Part shown: one piece after another, positions 7,528 to 15,740 of the stretch
Layout: each line of letters opens with the position of its first letter
Position numbering within the stretch: position 1 is the stretch's first letter
Assembly: GCA_016200005.1 (NCBI GenBank)
Contig: JACQFP010000067.1
Coordinates: 1 to 34,686, forward strand
Direction: 5' to 3'
Origin: Verrucomicrobiota bacterium
GTDB lineage: Bacteria; Verrucomicrobiota; Verrucomicrobiia; Limisphaerales; PALSA-1396
DNA: 34,686 nucleotides
Notes under the pieces: generated by a model
Databases searched by the model: none
Told to the model about the DNA's origin: nothing
Seen by the model: only the letters and a program-made list of their open reading frames with translations
Position numbers and translations under genes: made by a program

Positions 7528-9756
7528 TCAAACCAGCCGGCGGACGGCCTCAAGCAGATTGCTTTGATCGAAGCTGCTTTTTACGAGGTAGGCGTTGGCG
7601 CCGGCGTCAATACCGCGTTCCCGATCCTCGCGAGTTTCCAGCGCGGTCACCAGCACCACCGGCAATTCCGCCAGCTTTTTGTCCGCGCGAATCTTTGCCG
7701 TCAGGTCGAATCCATTCAGGCGCGGCATTTCCACGTCGGAGACGACCAGATCGAAACGTTCCGCGCGCAGCGTGGTGAACGCTTCCAATCCGTCCACCGC
7801 TGTTTTCACCTGGTAGCCTGCGGATTCGAGGATGCCTTTCAACAACATGCGGGACGTGATTGAATCTTCGACCACGAGAATTGCCTTGGCCTGTGCTGCC
7901 GTCGGCTTGGTTCCCGCTGCGACGCGTGCGGCCGCGCCGCCGGTCTCCCGAGCCGACTTGAGCAAGTCGGCGACGTTGAGAATCGGTGCGATCCGGCCAG
8001 AGCCGAGCACGGTCGCGCCGGTGATGTTGCGCACGCGCGACAACGGTTTGCCGAACCGCTTGACCAGCACTTCCTGTTCGTCGAGCACGGCATCCACCGC
8101 GAAAACCACGCGCTGGTCGCCCACGCCGAGAATGACGACCGGAGTGGCGTCGAGTGGATCGCCGTTGCGTTGCGTCGGCGGCAGTTCCAGCGCTCCGGCC
8201 AGACAGGCGAGCGCCACGGCGCGTCCGTTCAGTGAGAGGGTTTCGCGACCTTCGACGGTTTGAACGTCCTCCGCCTTGAAACGCGCCACACGCTCCACCT
8301 GGGCGACCGGCACGATAAACAGCCGCTCGGCCACCTCGACGAGGATTCCCCGAAACGTCGCCAGGGCCACCGGCAGGGTGATTCGAATGGTTGTTCCTCC
8401 GTGGCGACGGCTCTCAACGGAAACGCGACCGCCGAGCTTTTCGGTCTTCTCCCGCACAATTGCCAGACCCAGCCCGCGACCGGACAATTGCGTGATGATC
8501 GGGCTGGTTGACACATCGGCCTGAAAGATCAACGCCTGCGCTTCGGATTCGCCGAGTCGGCTCCCTTCCTCCGGTGAAATGAAACCGTGTTTGACAGCGG
8601 ACTCTTTAACCTTTGCAACTTCGATGCCCGCGCCGTCGTCGGACACGAGGAACTCCACCTTGTTGCCGTTCCCCGGCGACACGGCGAGGGTGATGGTGGC
8701 GCGCGGAGGTTTGCCCAGCTTGATGCGCTGTTCGGGCGTCTCGATGCCGTGATCCACGCAGTTGCGCAGGAGATGAATGAACGGGTCTTTCATCTCCTCC
8801 AAAATGCGCTTGTCAATCTCGACTTCCTCGCCACGGATCACCAAGTCAGCCTCCTTGCTCTGATCGCGGCAAAGGTCGCGCACCAATTTCGGGAAGAGCG
8901 CGCCCAGCGTGGCAAACGGCAGCATGAGCAGTTTCTTGGAATCTTCCAGCAGATCGTCCACCAGTTTGCCAACGACCAAGTGATCCGATTCTGCCGTCCG
9001 CCTGAGCGCCGTGACTTTGTTTTCAAGTGACCGGAGGTGATCGTGATTCCAATCGAGGAACTCAACCAGCTTGGTCAAACCTGATGGCGGTGTGGCTGCG
9101 CGGGCCGACGCGGGCCGCTCGAATGTCTGGCGGAGCGTGCGCACTTCCGGCTGAACTGTCGCCCACTCTTTCTTCCACTCCTCCAACCGATCCACCAACT
9201 CACGCAAGTCGGATGCCCGCTGGCCAGTGGTCAATTTCGCCGCAAGCATTTCTTCCGCTTCCAATAGTTGCGTATCCAGTTTGGCAACGGCGATGCGCAC
9301 GGTCTCTCCGGCGTCAGGTTTCTCCAGAGCGACTGATTCGCTGGCGGACAACGACGGCGCGGATTTTTCCACTGGGCGCGATGACAAAGGAGGCTGTGTG
9401 TCCGCAGATCGTTGGGCTGCGGGGGCGGCAAGAATTCTGGTCACAGCGTCCAGCGAGCGATGCACCTTGTCCAGCGCCGGCGGCGAGGGTTTGTTTTCCC
9501 CTCGTTTCCAAGCGGCGAAGACATCTTCCAGAGACTGGCAAATTGACTCAACCTCGGTGAAGTTCACCGCGCGCGCCGCGCCCTTGAGGCTGTGCGCGGC
9601 GCGGAACACGGTCTCGATGAGGCCGCGTTGTTCGTCGGGCACAAGCGTTTTCTCCAATGCCAGCAAGCCGGCGGCCATCGCCTGCAAATGCTCGTCGGCC
9701 TCGACTTTGAACGTCGCCCGCAGTGATTTGAGGAATTGGTCTTCCTGGATGCTCAT
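7528..9756 (-). CDS. cheA: CheA-receiver hybrid kinase (WspE-like)
   Basis: A 742-residue chemosensory kinase. The N-terminal Hpt domain carries phospho-histidine H55 in AAHSLKGAARAV. A long linker follows with no recognisable CheY-binding P2 domain. Next come the dimer helices and the ATPase domain (LLRNCVDHGIETPEQR near 329-344, DDGAGI near 373, GRGLGL near 426) and a CheW-like domain (about 465-600). A C-terminal receiver ends the protein (from 626; phospho-acceptor D674, lysine in LVKSSF). The fused receiver is typical of WspE and other alternative-pathway CheA proteins. It can act as a phosphate sink or as a relay to other proteins. The gene starts inside the receptor gene's stop (ATGA at 9753-9756) and is followed by cheB. 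Confidence 0.96.
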   Translation of the reverse strand: MSIQEDQFLKSLRATFKVEADEHLQAMAAGLLALEKTLVPDEQRGLIETVFRAAHSLKGAARAVNFTEVESICQSLEDVFAAWKRGENKPSPPALDKVHRSLDAVTRILAAPAAQRSADTQPPLSSRPVEKSAPSLSASESVALEKPDAGETVRIAVAKLDTQLLEAEEMLAAKLTTGQRASDLRELVDRLEEWKKEWATVQPEVRTLRQTFERPASARAATPPSGLTKLVEFLDWNHDHLRSLENKVTALRRTAESDHLVVGKLVDDLLEDSKKLLMLPFATLGALFPKLVRDLCRDQSKEADLVIRGEEVEIDKRILEEMKDPFIHLLRNCVDHGIETPEQRIKLGKPPRATITLAVSPGNGNKVEFLVSDDGAGIEVAKVKESAVKHGFISPEEGSRLGESEAQALIFQADVSTSPIITQLSGRGLGLAIVREKTEKLGGRVSVESRRHGGTTIRITLPVALATFRGILVEVAERLFIVPVAQVERVARFKAEDVQTVEGRETLSLNGRAVALACLAGALELPPTQRNGDPLDATPVVILGVGDQRVVFAVDAVLDEQEVLVKRFGKPLSRVRNITGATVLGSGRIAPILNVADLLKSARETGGAAARVAAGTKPTAAQAKAILVVEDSITSRMLLKGILESAGYQVKTAVDGLEAFTTLRAERFDLVVSDVEMPRLNGFDLTAKIRADKKLAELPVVLVTALETREDRERGIDAGANAYLVKSSFDQSNLLEAVRRLV

Positions 9757-11480
9757 ACTTTGTAACGTTCGACCATTTGTTTGAGCCGCCGGCCCAGCTC
9801 ATTGATGTTGCGCGCCGCCGTCTCCAACTGTTTTGCGCCCGCCACATTCTGGGTGCTCGCCTGCTTGATGCTCTCCATTGCGGTCGCGACCTGATCGACG
9901 CCGACCAATTGCTGCTGACTCGACGACGCGATCTGCGTCGCCGCCTGCGCCGCTTCCGACACGCTGCCCGCCAGCACCTGAATGGATTCGCCCGCCGCAC
10001 CGGTCTGTTTCTCGCCCGCCTCCACCGCCTTGTTTCCTTGCTCGGTCGCCATCACCGCGGCGGTCGTCGCCTTTTGAATGTCGCTCAGAATTGTCCGCAC
10101 CTGATTGGTCGCCTGCCGCGATTGTTCGGCGAGGCTCTTCACCTCCTGGGCCACCACGCCGAAGCCCTTGCCATGCTCACCCGCCTTGGCCGCCTCGATG
10201 GCGGCATTGACCGCCAAGAGATTGGACTGCGCCGCCAGGTCCTCCACCGTCGCGATGATCTGGCCGATGGTTTGGCTCTGTTCGCTCAAACGAACCATGC
10301 TGGCGGCGATGGCTTCCATCTGCTGACGGATACGGTTCATGCCGGCGCTGGCGTCCTCTGTGGACTTGCGACCGCTTTGAGAAATTTGCGCCGCCTTCTG
10401 CGCGCTGTCGGAGACGGCCTTGGCCTTCTGGCTGGCGACCTGCGCCGTTTGGCGGACTTCTTCCACCGTGGTGGTGGTTTCGCTCACGGCGGCGGCAGAC
10501 TCGCTGGCGCTGGAGGCCAACTGGGTGGTGGAGGCGACGATCTCGCTCGCCGCAGAGCCAAGGACATTCGCGCCTTCGACTAACTGGCGCGTTTGCTCGC
10601 GCAGATTCTCGACCATCCGCGCAAAGGCGTTGCCCAAAACATCGTTCGGCGCTTGCGGTTTGATCGTGGAGCGCAAATCACCGGCGGCGATCTGCTCGGC
10701 TGCGCCGGCCATCGTCCGCAGCGACTGCGTCATGCGGTCGAAGGTTCGCGCCAGCACGCCCACTTCGTCAGTTCGTCCATCGGATGAGACTTGGACGCTT
10801 AGATCACCGACGGTGATTCGTTCGGCAACGGTGGTCAGGTTCTGGAGCGGGCGGGCGATATTGCGGGTTATGGCAAACCCCGCCAGCGCCGCGAGCACGA
10901 AGGCCGTGAGTGTGCCCAGCACAATGGTCCATTTCGCGTTGCGGGCATCGTGCTGCGCGGCTTCCACCCGATTTTTGAGTAAATCGTTCTCTTCACCTTC
11001 CATCTCACCGATCACCTTGCGAATTTCATCCATGTTCGTCTCCCCCTTGCCGGCTTTGATGATCTGCACGGCTGCTTCCAGGCTGTTCGTCCGGCGGACC
11101 TCAATCATTTCCCGAGAGAGCGACAATCGGGTTTTGATGAGTGGTTCCAACATCTGCAGCCGGCGCTGCTGATGTGCGTTGTCCGACGTTAACCGGCGAG
11201 TCTCCGAGACCGTCTGATCCAACTTGCCCAGCGCGCTCTGATACGGCTCCAGATAAGCGTCCTCCCCGGTGAGGACGTAACCGCGTTGGCCAGTCTGAAC
11301 GTCCGTCAACAGCCACAGCACCTCCGCGAGTTGCGTCAGCACGTCGTGGGTGCGCTTGCGCAAGTCCGACGCCTCAATCAACTGGGTCGTGCTGCGGTAG
11401 GAAACCGCGCCGACGATGACGAAAATCACCATCACAAGGCCAAACCCGACGCCAATTTTTGTTCCGACATTCCATTTCAT
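9753..11480 (-). CDS. Methyl-accepting chemoreceptor with CHASE3-like sensor domain
   Basis: A 575-residue receptor. Transmembrane segment 1 spans about 7-27. The helical extracytoplasmic domain (about 35-170) has the CHASE3 signature TGQRGYVLTGEDAYLEPY. Transmembrane segment 2 spans about 184-204. A HAMP domain follows (IARPLQNLTTVAERITVGDL), then a second HAMP-like segment (about 255-300) and a signalling coiled coil. The hairpin tip is intact (DLAAQSNLLAVNAAIEAAKAG, about 414-434). Pseudomonas WspA is also a receptor encoded beside its kinase, though its sensor domain is of another type. GGAG lies 10 bases before the ATG at 11480. CheW and CheA should dock at the tip, and the CheR and CheB encoded nearby should modify it. 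The stimulus is unknown. Confidence 0.95.
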   Translation of the reverse strand: MKWNVGTKIGVGFGLVMVIFVIVGAVSYRSTTQLIEASDLRKRTHDVLTQLAEVLWLLTDVQTGQRGYVLTGEDAYLEPYQSALGKLDQTVSETRRLTSDNAHQQRRLQMLEPLIKTRLSLSREMIEVRRTNSLEAAVQIIKAGKGETNMDEIRKVIGEMEGEENDLLKNRVEAAQHDARNAKWTIVLGTLTAFVLAALAGFAITRNIARPLQNLTTVAERITVGDLSVQVSSDGRTDEVGVLARTFDRMTQSLRTMAGAAEQIAAGDLRSTIKPQAPNDVLGNAFARMVENLREQTRQLVEGANVLGSAASEIVASTTQLASSASESAAAVSETTTTVEEVRQTAQVASQKAKAVSDSAQKAAQISQSGRKSTEDASAGMNRIRQQMEAIAASMVRLSEQSQTIGQIIATVEDLAAQSNLLAVNAAIEAAKAGEHGKGFGVVAQEVKSLAEQSRQATNQVRTILSDIQKATTAAVMATEQGNKAVEAGEKQTGAAGESIQVLAGSVSEAAQAATQIASSSQQQLVGVDQVATAMESIKQASTQNVAGAKQLETAARNINELGRRLKQMVERYKV

Positions 11481-11509
11481 AGTTTTAGGTCTCCGTTGCT
11501 GGTTTGAGT

Positions 11510-12043
11510 TCAGTTCTCCACTTCTTCATGGACAATAATTTTCGGGTCCGCCAGAATGCGAACCAGGTCGAGCACCACAAGGCGTTCGGCCGTCACACCT
11601 TTCAAGTAGTCTTTGCGAATGCCCGTGAGCGTCGGCAGCGAAGGCTGCAAACTGTCCGCCGGAATCGAGCGCACGCCGACGATGACATCCGCCAGCAGGC
11701 CCAGTTCAAGGTCGTTGCCGCGAACGAGGATGATGCGGTGCAAGTCAGTCAAGCCCTTTTCGGGCAGGTCGAAAAACTTTTTGAGGTCGATCACTGGCAG
11801 GATATGGCCGCGCACGTTGACGATCCCCAGCACGAACGGCGGCGTGCAGGGCAGCGGCGTCAGATCCTTAAGCGGATACACCTCGCGCACGAAGCGCGTT
11901 TCCACGGCATAGCGTTCCTGCGCGAGGCGGAACTCCAGCACTTCGAGCAACGTTTCCGCGGCCGGAGCGGGCGGTGGGGTGCGTGCCAGCGCTGTCGCGC
12001 GGGCGCGGAGAATTTGTCTGGCGTCGTTGGCTTCGTTCTTCAT
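11510..12043 (-). CDS. cheW: CheW-like coupling protein 2
   Basis: A 177-residue protein with one CheW domain (about 33-170), recognisable by LEVLEFRLAQERYAVETRFVREV, GIVNVRGHILPVIDLKKFF and VVLDLVRIL. CheW links receptors to the CheA kinase in the signalling array. The start was set at ATG 12043, which overlaps the CheR stop (ATGA); codons further upstream are antisense or out-of-frame within cheR. The roughly 30-residue proline-rich N-terminus is longer than in E. coli CheW. The receptor gene begins 29 bases after its stop. Two CheW genes around a CheR-TPR gene match WspB and WspD. Confidence 0.94.
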   Translation of the reverse strand: MKNEANDARQILRARATALARTPPPAPAAETLLEVLEFRLAQERYAVETRFVREVYPLKDLTPLPCTPPFVLGIVNVRGHILPVIDLKKFFDLPEKGLTDLHRIILVRGNDLELGLLADVIVGVRSIPADSLQPSLPTLTGIRKDYLKGVTAERLVVLDLVRILADPKIIVHEEVEN

Positions 12044-13542
12044 GGCCTGGTCTCCATGGCAACAATTGAAGAGATGATTTCGGTGAGCCGGCCCGCCGTG
12101 AGGCCGTCGGATTCCGGCAGCAGATCGCCGGGCTGGCAGCGGCGCAGCAGACGCAACGCAGTGGTGAAATGTTTTTCCGCCCCGGCGATTTCGTCGCGGC
12201 TGCGCGCGAGGTTGGCCAATGCGAAATGTGCCAGCACAAAGTCGGGTTGCAGATAAAGCGCTCGTTGCAGCGAGCGGCGCGCCGGCTCGTGGTCGCCGAG
12301 TTCCTGCAAAACCACCGCGCGCAGATAGTGGCCGGACGGATCGAGCTTGTCGGCGGCCACCCACCGCTCACACCAGGTCAACGCGCCGGCCAGTCTGCCT
12401 TGATTGGCCAGCGCGCGCGCCAGCAAGGAAAACGCTTGCGGATCCGGCGCGGCGTTCGCAGTGAGCGAGGCCAGCAACGTGTCCGCTGCTTCCGCATAGC
12501 GGCCTTGTTGGTAAAACGATGTGGCCACGTCGAGCGGCGTCGGCGCTGACTCCGGCGACGCGGGTTCTTCCGGCGGCAAGTCAACCGGCGTTGGCGGTGT
12601 CCACGGCAAAGTTGCTTCAAACGCGGGCGCAACAAACTCCGCCGGTTCGCGGTGTGACGACAGCGTCCAAGGTTGTTCCGCGTGAACCTTCGCGTCGCTT
12701 TTTTGATAGAGGATGACGCCGGGAAAATTCACCAGCACGAACCGCGAGGACAACGCCTGCAAGCCTTCGCTCGGACTGACGGCCAGCCAGCCGTCATCCA
12801 CCAGCGCGCAGCGAAGATTGCGGACGACTTTCCGCGCCTGCGGTGGCGTGAAATACATCAATACGTTCCGGCAGAAGATCACGTCCATCGCATTGGTGTC
12901 GGTGGCCAGTGAGGGATATACGTCCTCCGCCAGATTCAAGTTCATGAAGGTCACCCGCTTTTTGATTTCCGGGAGGATCGCGTGGCGGCCATCGCTGGTG
13001 CGGTGGAAGTAACGTTCTTTGAACCACGCCGGCGACTCGCGGAACGACCATTCGCCATACACGCCGGCGGCGGCCTTTTGGAGAAAACGCTCGTTGATGT
13101 CGGTCGCCAGGATCGTCACGTTCCAGTCCGGCAGGTCGGGAATGGCCTGGTCGAGCTGGATCGCGAGGGAATACGGCTCTTCACCCGTGCAACAGGCCGC
13201 GCTCCAGAAGCGCAACCGCCGTTCGCCGTTTTGACGGGAGCGGATCAAATCTGGAAGCACGCTTTCGGCGAGAACCTCGAACGTGCGCTTCTCCCGAAAA
13301 AAATAAGTCTCGCCGATGGTGAGATGGCTCGCCAGCACTTGAAGTTGTGCTTTGGTCAGTGGCGATGACAACAGCCACTGCGCACACGCCGCGCCGCCGG
13401 CAAAACCCAATTCATCCGCCGCCCCGGCCAGCCCGCGCTGCAAATCCGCCCGCCGTTCGGGTGGAAAATGCAGTCCGATTCGCGCCGCTATGAATTCGCT
13501 TACTTGACCGCACAGAATTTCCGACACCGCGCTAGTTTCCAT
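12040..13542 (-). CDS. cheR: CheR methyltransferase with C-terminal TPR domain (WspC-like)
   Basis: A 500-residue protein. The N-terminal half is a CheR methyltransferase that uses S-adenosylmethionine to methylate receptor glutamates. It shows the TIGETYFFR motif (75-83), the AdoMet-binding segment FWSAACCTGEEPYSLAI (about 112-128), ATDIN (146-150) and CRNVLMYF. A Pro/Glu-rich linker (about 290-340) follows, and then TPR helices to about 490. The same CheR-plus-TPR build is seen in WspC. In the AdoMet loop it reads SAACCTG where most family members read SAGCSTG, but the fold motif is otherwise intact. It overlaps the first CheW gene by 11 bases and the second by 4. Confidence 0.95.
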   Translation of the reverse strand: METSAVSEILCGQVSEFIAARIGLHFPPERRADLQRGLAGAADELGFAGGAACAQWLLSSPLTKAQLQVLASHLTIGETYFFREKRTFEVLAESVLPDLIRSRQNGERRLRFWSAACCTGEEPYSLAIQLDQAIPDLPDWNVTILATDINERFLQKAAAGVYGEWSFRESPAWFKERYFHRTSDGRHAILPEIKKRVTFMNLNLAEDVYPSLATDTNAMDVIFCRNVLMYFTPPQARKVVRNLRCALVDDGWLAVSPSEGLQALSSRFVLVNFPGVILYQKSDAKVHAEQPWTLSSHREPAEFVAPAFEATLPWTPPTPVDLPPEEPASPESAPTPLDVATSFYQQGRYAEAADTLLASLTANAAPDPQAFSLLARALANQGRLAGALTWCERWVAADKLDPSGHYLRAVVLQELGDHEPARRSLQRALYLQPDFVLAHFALANLARSRDEIAGAEKHFTTALRLLRRCQPGDLLPESDGLTAGRLTEIISSIVAMETRP

Positions 13543-14005
13543 GATTCACCTCCGTGTTCAGCGCTTTGTCCAAAGCGCGCGCTTCGTCCAAGGAGAGAAA
13601 TTTTTCCAGGTCGTGAATTAACACCAGGCCGTCGTCGAGCCGGACCACGCCCTGAAGGTGATCCAGCCCCGGAACAATCTGCGCCGCGCCGATGATCTCG
13701 GCTGAGGAACGCTCAATCACGCCCTGCGTCTCATCCACGGCCAGAACGACCGTGCGCTGCGCCGTCTGCGCAATCAGGAATTGATCGGCGGGACGGACCT
13801 CCCGTTCCGGCAACCGAAACCTGCGCCGGATATTGAGCACGGGCAGAACGCGTCCCGCCACGTCAATCGCCCCGAGCACGATGTCCGGCGACTTCGGCAA
13901 CGGAGTTATTTCCGCAGCCCGGACAATGCGCTCGACCACGACCAGTGGCACCGCATACCGCTGTGCATCCAGGCGGAAAACAACGAGTTGGGTAAGTTCG
14001 CTCAT
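13532..14005 (-). CDS. cheW: CheW-like coupling protein 1
   Basis: A 157-residue single CheW domain, with LTQLVVFRLDAQRYAVPL, VVERIVRAAEITPLPKSP, GAIDVAGRVLPVLNIRRRF and GLVLIHDLEKFLSLDE visible. It couples receptor to CheA. It is the first recognisable chemosensory gene of the operon. Its ATG lies one base after the stop of the preceding PAS fragment ORF and has no clear Shine-Dalgarno sequence, so it may depend on translation of that ORF. Its end overlaps cheR by 11 bases. Confidence 0.93.
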   Translation of the reverse strand: MSELTQLVVFRLDAQRYAVPLVVVERIVRAAEITPLPKSPDIVLGAIDVAGRVLPVLNIRRRFRLPEREVRPADQFLIAQTAQRTVVLAVDETQGVIERSSAEIIGAAQIVPGLDHLQGVVRLDDGLVLIHDLEKFLSLDEARALDKALNTEVNHGN

Positions 14006-14006
14006 C

Positions 14007-14402
14007 TTAAACTTTTGGAGTCGGCTTTAAGAAATAACTGCGAGCCCTAAATCCATGCGCTCGTCCGGCCGCTGAGCCTCGTAGGGAACATCTTACCAGC
14101 CTCGCCGTGGGTGGCTTTGTCCTCGGCTTTTTTTGCTCTGTAATTTCGCGCGACCGCTCCGCCTGCACGTCCTCCGGCGTGTGGAGAATGGCGGAGTTGG
14201 CCTTGCCGACCACTTCCTCAGGACCGTAGCCGTACAGCCGCCGCGCGCCTTCGTTCCACAACAGGATTTTTCCGTCAAGGTCCTTGCCGATGATGGAATA
14301 CTCGGTGGAGGATTCGAGGATGTTTTGGAGGAAGCCGGACAGATTATTGGTGTCCTGCCCGCGCAGCGGGTTGACAATGGGAGGTTCTTTGTTGGTTTTC
14401 AT
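14007..14402 (-). pseudogene. Truncated PAS-domain ORF (fragment of the PAS kinase family)
   Basis: An open frame of 131 codons. Residues about 22-85 closely match the first PAS domain of the kinase at 2122-5163 (ILESSTEYSIIGKDL, LLWNEGARRLYGY, GKANSAILHTPEDV). Homology then stops, and about 45 Arg/Pro/Lys-rich residues unlike any PAS sequence follow. The second half of the PAS fold and all kinase domains are missing. It looks like the 5' stump of a duplicated kinase gene. Its stop lies one base before the cheW start, so it may still serve as a translated leader for the operon. A small functional half-PAS protein is less likely. Confidence 0.7.
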
Positions 14403-14742
14403 AGTGCATGAACGGGGTTGGATAAAGCGGTAACCAGGCTGTTGAACGCGCTCCTCACGGCACGGTGACGGGGCTGCGCGACAGCGTTTGGAGTGCGGTG
14501 ATTTGTCACCGCTGTCGAAAGCGCCGACAAGTCGGCGCACTCCAAACGCTCCGCGAGGTTCAGAGCATCCCCCGCAGTGATAGCATTGCCTGCGTGCTGG
14601 TTCATGGACAGGGTGAGGGGTTCGTCGGTCGGCACGGTTACGAACAAAGGGGAAGCCGCCGGTCTTTTTGTTGCGCCATTCAAGTTCATATCAAATTTGG
14701 TTTACCTGGAAATTCATTGTCACTCTTCTCAGGCCGCCGCCA
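14403..14742. other. Gene-free spacer with palindromic repeat
   Basis: No credible gene is seen. The stretch holds the cloverleaf-like repeat at 14483-14550. A 96-codon minus-strand frame covers it (14399-14689), but its RLECADLSALST-type sequence is simply the translation of that repeat. Any promoter for the downstream chemosensory operon should lie here, but I could not identify one with confidence. Confidence 0.5.
14483..14550. repeat. Cloverleaf-like palindromic repeat (family B, complete copy)
   Basis: A perfect 14-bp outer inverted repeat (agcgtttggagtgc at 14483-14496 with its complement at 14537-14550) encloses two perfect inner hairpins: ggtga/tcacc at 14497-14510 and gccgac/gtcggc at 14523-14536. 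A 12-base connector (GCT...AGC) joins them and can form a 3-bp stem. The two halves of a related element occur at 22737-22774 and 23042-23075. Confidence 0.85.
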
Positions 14743-15171
14743 TTAACGTTTCGAAGTTCCGTCACGGAACAAACCACGAATCACGGCCGGCAATTCCTTG
14801 CGCAGGCCATGCTTGGAAACGAAGCCGTCCGCCCCGCGCTCCAGGCACACGTCCCGAATGATCTGGCCGTCGTGCATCGTGAGGATGATCACGCGCGTGG
14901 CGGGACTGCATGGGCGGATGCGGTCCATGGCATCCAAGCCGTTGAGGTCAGGCATTTGCAGGTCCAGCAGGACGAGATCGGGGCAGTGACTGGCCGCCAA
15001 CCGGATCGCTTCCTCGCCATTGGCCGCTTCGCTGGGCGGTTCGAAACCAAGCAGCGACGCTAGAAACGTCGAAACCGTTTCGCGAAATTGCGCGGAATCG
15101 TCCACGATCAACGTCCGGATATTTTTGCCGGACTGGGCGCGGGCGGGCCGAAGTTTGCTTGACTGAGGCAT
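14743..15171 (-). CDS. Single-domain response regulator (NarL-type receiver, no DNA-binding domain)
   Basis: A 142-residue protein with a short basic N-terminus and one receiver domain: acidic pair in LIVDDS, phospho-acceptor D70 in LLDLQMPDLNG, T in ILTMHD and lysine in FVSKHG. The style (SPATRVIILTMHD, ERGADGFVSK) is that of NarL/FixJ receivers, but the LuxR helix-turn-helix is absent and the frame ends about 15 residues after the receiver. It may have lost its DNA-binding half or act by protein contact. An in-frame TTG lies two codons before the ATG chosen here. It stands alone between repeat-rich spacers. Confidence 0.88.
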   Translation of the reverse strand: MPQSSKLRPARAQSGKNIRTLIVDDSAQFRETVSTFLASLLGFEPPSEAANGEEAIRLAASHCPDLVLLDLQMPDLNGLDAMDRIRPCSPATRVIILTMHDGQIIRDVCLERGADGFVSKHGLRKELPAVIRGLFRDGTSKR

Positions 15172-15740
15172 GATCAAAATAGGGGTATAGACTACGCGAG
15201 CAGAAGGGGAATGGTATCAGGAGGATTCTGATTATACCGCAAATGAATACCTAGGGGTAAACCCTGATTTATTTCGAAATCCGAAGTCCGAAATCCCAAT
15301 GGCCTCCGGCGTCCGCTGCGAGCGACCTCCTGGCGAAACGGGCGTGGCGCGGCGAAACCAGAGCTTTGACGCCAAAACCTGGTGATGATCGGTGGGAATG
15401 AACGCGTTTGACCTCCCGCTCCTCCTGACGAAGGAAGGAGGAGAGGGTCGGGGAGAGGAGGCGCTTTTATTTGGACCACCCCTCTCTCCGGCTCTCTCCC
15501 CGCTCGTTCCTCGCGGAGAGAGAGTGTCAGATCGCGTTGGCAGTGACACCCCGCTCTCGCCACATTTTACCGATTATCAAAGGAAGTTGGTATGAGATCA
15601 GAACCCACACCCATGCGTGCGTTTCGGATTTAGGGTTTCGGATTTCGGATTTCGTACCGAGGGGCGCCGTACGGAATGGAGATTACTCTTGGCAAACGCT
15701 GGAGCGCTCCGTGGTGGCGGCTGTGCCTGTCAGCGGCCGG
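15172..15740. other. Gene-free spacer rich in dispersed repeats
   Basis: No convincing gene is found in 569 bases. Two repeat types are visible. At about 15410-15530 there is a purine/pyrimidine-rich inverted element (gaaggaggagagggtc... and ...ccccgctcgttcctcgcgg) whose antisense translation gives the SPRPSPP/RGERAG-type peptides common as false ORFs. Copies of a ttcggattt / aaatccgaa heptamer-like motif stand in opposite orientation at about 15271-15300 and 15625-15656. Frames of 70-260 codons here are repeat translations. Confidence 0.6.
15410..15530. repeat. Purine-rich inverted repeat element (family C)
   Basis: Two polypurine/polypyrimidine arms (ggaggagagggtcggggaga on the left; ctctccggctctctcccc on the right) can pair across a short AT-rich loop (cttttatttgga). 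Similar elements are common between genes in Verrucomicrobiota and Planctomycetota, from general knowledge. The exact ends are uncertain. Confidence 0.55.

Noticed and set aside
15192-15595. Small Pro/Arg/Ser-rich open frames
   Set aside because: They are translations of the family C repeat and have no ribosome-binding site or domain.
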